From: JAGNKE01 sp965230245
GTDB lineage: Bacteria; Pseudomonadota; Alphaproteobacteria; Micavibrionales; Micavibrionaceae
DNA: 64,000 bases
NCBI GenBank assembly: GCA_965230245.1
Contig: OZ246000.1
Location: 1,426,001-1,490,000, forward strand
Reading direction: 5' to 3'
Shown: piece after piece, positions 60,682-64,000 of the stretch
Position numbering within the stretch: the first letter of the stretch is position 1
How the letters are laid out: every line of letters begins with the position of its first letter
Translations under genes and position numbers: made by a program
Notes under the pieces: generated by a model
What the model was told of the DNA's origin: nothing
Seen by the model: only the letters and a program-made list of their open reading frames with translations
Databases searched by the model: none

Positions 60682-60686
60682 AAGAC

Positions 60687-61166
60687 ATGCCTGATTTCTC
60701 GCGTCCCGAACATCTGCAAGAGCCGTCTCCCGAAGATATGGAACTAAAAGACGGGGTCTTTTGTGATATCAGTGGCACACTCGTGACCTATGAAAGCGGA
60801 AGCCCCGAAATTGCCGTCAATGAAGATGTGGCAGAATTTCTGCGTTTCGCAAGAGACATGCAGGGTATGCCCGTAAGCTTGTGTTCGCGTGTCGAAGACA
60901 ACGCACTCGCACCATACGATATGAAAGAGGAATTCGGATATGTCTACGGAAAGGCGATTTTCCGCTCATCCATGCTTGAAATTCTGATTGATAATAATCC
61001 TGATGAATATCTGCATGCGCAAACCTCAATCACGCCGGAAGATTTAAGAGGCTTCGCGCAGATGAATTTGGATCAGCGCTATGAACTTTTCGCGCGCCTG
61101 ACAAGCCATGCGGGTGAAGGACATCACATGGATGTTTCAACCGGAAATGACGGTTTTCATATGTAG
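60687..61166 (+). CDS. HAD-like protein with altered motif I, 159 aa
   Basis: GVFCDISGTLVTYESG near residue 27 has the layout of HAD motif I (D-x-D-G-T) but with Ser in place of the second Asp; PVSLCSRVEDN and LIDNNPDEY may represent motifs II and IV. It is half the usual length of a HAD enzyme, so a binding or degenerate role is possible. It follows the membrane protein closely and may be co-transcribed. Family assignment is tentative. Confidence 0.5.
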   Translation: MPDFSRPEHLQEPSPEDMELKDGVFCDISGTLVTYESGSPEIAVNEDVAEFLRFARDMQGMPVSLCSRVEDNALAPYDMKEEFGYVYGKAIFRSSMLEILIDNNPDEYLHAQTSITPEDLRGFAQMNLDQRYELFARLTSHAGEGHHMDVSTGNDGFHM

Positions 61167-61189
61167 GATGACTCTAAGCAAAGCTGGAG

Positions 61190-62152
61190 TTACTGTGCGG
61201 CCTCTGACGGCAGACACTCTTCATCATGACACTCATGCACCTCGACCGTAAGGTGCTTAATATTTAAATCATCTGGAATGAGTGACTTGTAAAAATTCGG
61301 CGGCTCAGCTTTGTGTGTAACAACGCCGATAATCGCAGCATACGCGCCCGGCGCTATCAACCACACATGCAAATCATAAATCTCGGTATCAGCCTGAGAC
61401 TCAATAGCATTTTTTACGCCTTGACGCACAGCTTCGGGGGCACGTTGATCCAAAAGCCTCATCCCCGTTTCTTTAATCAGGCTGTAAGACCAGCGAAGAA
61501 TAAGGGCAGCCCCGAGAAAACCCATCAACGGATCCATCCAGAGTGCGCCGTAATACTTCCCCGCCAGTAGCGCGACAATAGCAACAACCGAAGTAAGCGC
61601 ATCGGCAAGGACATGTAAATACGCTGATTTAAGATTCAGATCTTCATGATCGTGTGAATGATCATGGCTATGGTCATGCCCGTGATGATGACCGCCGAGG
61701 ATATAGGCACAAACGCCGTTTACAATAAGCCCGAATACAGCAACAAAAATAGCCCAGTCAAATATGATCGGTTGAGGATAGAAAAGGCGTTCCGTGCCTT
61801 CCCAGACCATCACAAGTGCAAAACCTCCAAGGAAAACAGCGCCTGTAAACCCGCCAAGCGCATTAATTTTGCCCGTACCGAATGTAAAACGGGGATCGGT
61901 TGCAAATTTACGTGCATACATATAAGCCAGAACACTGATACCGAGTGCCAGAGCATGAGAACCCATGTGTAGCCCGTCCGCCCAGAGCGCAATGGAACCA
62001 AAAGCGATACCCGCTGCGATTTCAATCACCATCGTGATCAAAGTAATCACAAGGACTATAAGTGTACGCTTTTCGCCTTCTTGCTGCGTATCAAGGCCGA
62101 AACTATGCGGATGCCGCCAGGTTTTGACATGGTGTTCTTTCATGCGCCTCAA
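61190..62152 (-). CDS. Cation diffusion facilitator, DmeF-like metal exporter
   Basis: 320 residues with six membrane segments. The N terminus carries WRHPHSFG (typical of DmeF-type Co/Ni exporters) and DGLHMGSHALALGISVLAYMYARK with the metal site in the D-x-x-H pattern; a second D-x-x-x-D-like site lies in HVLADALTSV. Between segments 4 and 5 is a His-rich loop (GGHHHGHDHSHDHSHDHEDL). The C-terminal domain has CHDEEC near the end. It exports divalent metal across the inner membrane. No DmeR-like regulator is seen beside it. Confidence 0.88.
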   Translation of the reverse strand: MRRMKEHHVKTWRHPHSFGLDTQQEGEKRTLIVLVITLITMVIEIAAGIAFGSIALWADGLHMGSHALALGISVLAYMYARKFATDPRFTFGTGKINALGGFTGAVFLGGFALVMVWEGTERLFYPQPIIFDWAIFVAVFGLIVNGVCAYILGGHHHGHDHSHDHSHDHEDLNLKSAYLHVLADALTSVVAIVALLAGKYYGALWMDPLMGFLGAALILRWSYSLIKETGMRLLDQRAPEAVRQGVKNAIESQADTEIYDLHVWLIAPGAYAAIIGVVTHKAEPPNFYKSLIPDDLNIKHLTVEVHECHDEECLPSEAAQ

Positions 62153-62400
62153 CTTAATAAATTTCCTAATATTTAGAAACCCTTATTTGCGATCTCTAGG
62201 GGTAGAAAGTTTGTGATTTAATATCTGATCGGATATACTCTCTAAATAAGTAATAAAACATAAAAGTAACGGGTTGTTATAACGACGGGTGAAACAAGGT
62301 CTGACCAAATCTACGGCCTCGAATATCCTAAAAACACGACATAACAAGCTGTTACTGAAAACGGTTATTTTTTTATGTTTAACCATCAAGGGGACTGAAA

Positions 62401-62916
62401 ATGGGCGGCTTTATATATAAACAAAGAGACGGTTTTGATCCGAGCTGGGATATCATCAGACTGGACGACCTTCCGGAAAGATTTCAACTCACGGGGGACA
62501 ACCCTGATTTAGTTGTAAGAGCGGTTCTAACCGATGATTCCGGAGAACCTGTTCCGATGTACCAATTCACTGGGACGGAAGAAGAATGGGAACAATATAT
62601 GATTCCGCTTGCCGAAAACGGTGGAGCCGACCCAAATGATGGAAAACTTCTTAATGTGATGTCGATCAGTGATGGTTTTGGAACCATTGGGTATGATTTT
62701 GCAGAATTTCAAGTGCCGGGTGAAGGCGATGTCACAGACGGTTCATTTAAGGGATTTTCCTACAGAGAACTGTTCGCAGGCTTGGCGCAAGCCGTTCAAA
62801 ATGAATTTAAAGAACAGCAGCAGCAAGACCAGATGACGGTAGCAGAAGCTGAAAACGCGACAGGTGATCCTACACTGACAGCCGGATTGCAGGCTGGCGG
62901 TGCGATGAAGGTCTGA
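62401..62916 (+). CDS. Hypothetical protein, tandem paralogue 1 (171 aa)
   Basis: Not recognised. AAGGGGACTGAAA precedes the ATG. It shares with the next gene: G-FIYK start, LTDDSGE-PxPMYQ, DPNDG, PGxGDVTDG-F-GxSY and a flexible C terminus rich in Gln and Gly. Length and composition suggest a small acidic beta-rich domain. No signal peptide. The 248 bases upstream (62153-62400) hold no gene I can support and probably carry the promoters of this gene and of the divergent exporter. Confidence 0.65.
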   Translation: MGGFIYKQRDGFDPSWDIIRLDDLPERFQLTGDNPDLVVRAVLTDDSGEPVPMYQFTGTEEEWEQYMIPLAENGGADPNDGKLLNVMSISDGFGTIGYDFAEFQVPGEGDVTDGSFKGFSYRELFAGLAQAVQNEFKEQQQQDQMTVAEAENATGDPTLTAGLQAGGAMKV

Positions 62917-62952
62917 TCACAAAAATGATTATAAAAATTTCAGGAGCAAAGA

Positions 62953-63465
62953 ATGCCCGGCTTTATCTATAAAGATAACAATGGAGTGTTTAACCTCACA
63001 TACTTTGAGGATATGCCCGAAGGCATGAGCAATCAGGGCGAAAATCAAAACCTTATCGTTCGGAATTACCTGACGGACGACTCTGGCGAATGTATTCCGA
63101 TGTATCAATATGCCGGCGATGAAGAAACCTGGAACAACTACGCCATGACCGTGAAGAACGAAGGTCCGGACCCCAACGACGGCAATATGATGATTATCAT
63201 GGCCGAACAAATGGGCATCACCGTCGGAGAATTTGAAATCCCCGGTCGCGGTGATGTAACCGACGGCTATTTTCAGGGTATATCCTATGAAGAGATAGTC
63301 TACGCATTGAACGATGCATACGGTAACCAGCTACAGGATCAAACAGCGTTTTCCCCTTGCGAGGCTTTGGCAGATTCAGGCGTAGTTACGCCTGGGCAAG
63401 ATAATGAACTCGCACAAGCAGGCGGCGGTCAGGTCGGCTTCAACCCTATGAAAATGGGCGGATAA
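62953..63465 (+). CDS. Hypothetical protein, tandem paralogue 2 (170 aa)
   Basis: A clear paralogue of the preceding gene (shared GFIYK, LTDDSGE, PMYQY, DPNDGNM and GRGDVTDGYFQGISYEE), diverged to perhaps 40 percent identity by eye. AGGAG precedes the ATG. The gene order and the 36-base gap suggest one operon. Function unknown. Confidence 0.65.
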   Translation: MPGFIYKDNNGVFNLTYFEDMPEGMSNQGENQNLIVRNYLTDDSGECIPMYQYAGDEETWNNYAMTVKNEGPDPNDGNMMIIMAEQMGITVGEFEIPGRGDVTDGYFQGISYEEIVYALNDAYGNQLQDQTAFSPCEALADSGVVTPGQDNELAQAGGGQVGFNPMKMGG

Positions 63466-63490
63466 CAAGTCTGAGCATATATAATCTCCG

Positions 63491-64000
63491 ATGAACACAC
63501 TCTTTGTCATTGATATCGAATGTTTCTCACCCCAGCAGGTTGAAGACATTAAGGCGTTCAGGCAGGCTAATCCTGACTTGCGCACAATCTGGACAGTAAC
63601 CGGTCCCGATCTCCCTTATGGTTTCCCGTCAAGATTCGGAATTCAGGACGGCGACGAAGTATTTCACAAACCCGACGTTGAAAGCATCCTCGATAATGCT
63701 GTGAACAAAGAGGGCGAGTATATGGTTGATCACATCGACGATATAGATATCTCCAGAACCTATGTCGTTGGCTCAACGTTCTACGGCTGCGTTCTTGGCG
63801 CGGTTAGAGGTCTGCGCGAGCACGGGCTGAACCCGTCGGTCATCACCGAGCTCACAGACTATGAAGAGCTACTTGAATCCGATCATGAAGAAGCCAAACC
63901 CAGCTGGCAGGCTGCAAGAGTTAGGGAAATATCCATCGAAACAGCCGAGCAGGAACTTGCACAAGACGCAAGAGACGCTGCGTTTAATAGCCACTACAAT
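63491..64000 (+). CDS. Isochorismatase-like cysteine hydrolase, partial
   Basis: An ATG at 63491 opens a frame that stays open for 170 codons to the window edge. LFVIDIECFS gives the first acidic residue, and YVVGSTFYGCVLGAVRGLREHGLNPSVITE matches the cysteine-helix and following strand of isochorismatase/nicotinamidase-type hydrolases (catalytic Cys in YGC). The conserved lysine between these motifs is not obvious, so catalytic competence is uncertain. The 3' end lies beyond the window. It starts 25 bases after the second tandem paralogue. Confidence 0.6.
   Translation, partial: MNTLFVIDIECFSPQQVEDIKAFRQANPDLRTIWTVTGPDLPYGFPSRFGIQDGDEVFHKPDVESILDNAVNKEGEYMVDHIDDIDISRTYVVGSTFYGCVLGAVRGLREHGLNPSVITELTDYEELLESDHEEAKPSWQAARVREISIETAEQELAQDARDAAFNSHYN

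Noticed and set aside
1..64000. CRISPR arrays
   Set aside because: No run of regularly spaced direct repeats was seen; the repeats found are isolated pairs.

Overview
The window looks like a chromosomal segment of an alphaproteobacterium. The support is the rpoZ-rsh pair, a GcrA-type cell-cycle regulator, rlmB next to tRNA-Tyr, the lepB-rnc-era run, and stop usage that fits the standard bacterial code. Genes resembling type IVB secretion parts (IcmD/DotP-like and IcmL/DotI-like) and several large secreted or surface proteins hint at a host-associated or predatory lineage such as the Micavibrio-like group. That placement is inference from gene content, not a computed phylogeny.

Layout. 0-3.2 kb: the end of leuA, a small protein, then a ydbH-ynbE-ydbL operon for lipid transport between the membranes. 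3.2-4.8 kb: a retron, made of a structured non-coding RNA with a perfect 12-bp a1/a2 pair followed by a retron-type reverse transcriptase. 4.8-13.4 kb: housekeeping genes (family 5 uracil-DNA glycosylase, NYN nuclease-like protein, rpoZ, rsh, apt, DUF2062, acpS, lepB, rnc, era). 13.6-19.3 kb: gcrA, then three tandem large pseudopilin-like surface proteins. 19.4-31.3 kb: double cold-shock protein, fadD, a gene broken by an in-frame TGA, and the phenylalanyl-tRNA synthetase genes split apart by an acidic gene on the other strand, then an IcmL-like gene, rplT, rpmI and an alpha/beta-hydrolase lacking its serine. 31.4-38.3 kb: DUF1223 protein, polA, an RsuA-family pseudouridine synthase, a TPR protein, a newly noticed 45-residue membrane peptide, rlmB and tRNA-Tyr.

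38.3-47.1 kb is accessory in character. A large serine recombinase runs into the 3' end of tRNA-Tyr. A membrane-protein gene sits between near-identical inverted repeats of about 70 bp. Next come an inverse autotransporter with a beta-helix passenger, a HELGH zincin, an unknown protein and an IcmD-like protein flanked by 36-bp direct repeats. 47.9-52 kb: a complete class Ib ribonucleotide reductase operon (nrdHIEF) with two NrdR-type boxes over its promoter. 52-55.6 kb: an RTX protein, a second zincin and a Tiki/ChaN-like protein. 55.7-58.7 kb: the methionine salvage operon mtnBDCA. 58.8-64 kb: several small acidic unknown proteins, a DmeF-type metal exporter, a tandem pair of paralogues and the start of an isochorismatase-like gene.

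The most unusual items are the retron, the triple pseudopilin cluster, the inverted-repeat cassette beside the recombinase, and the dispersed type IVB-like genes.
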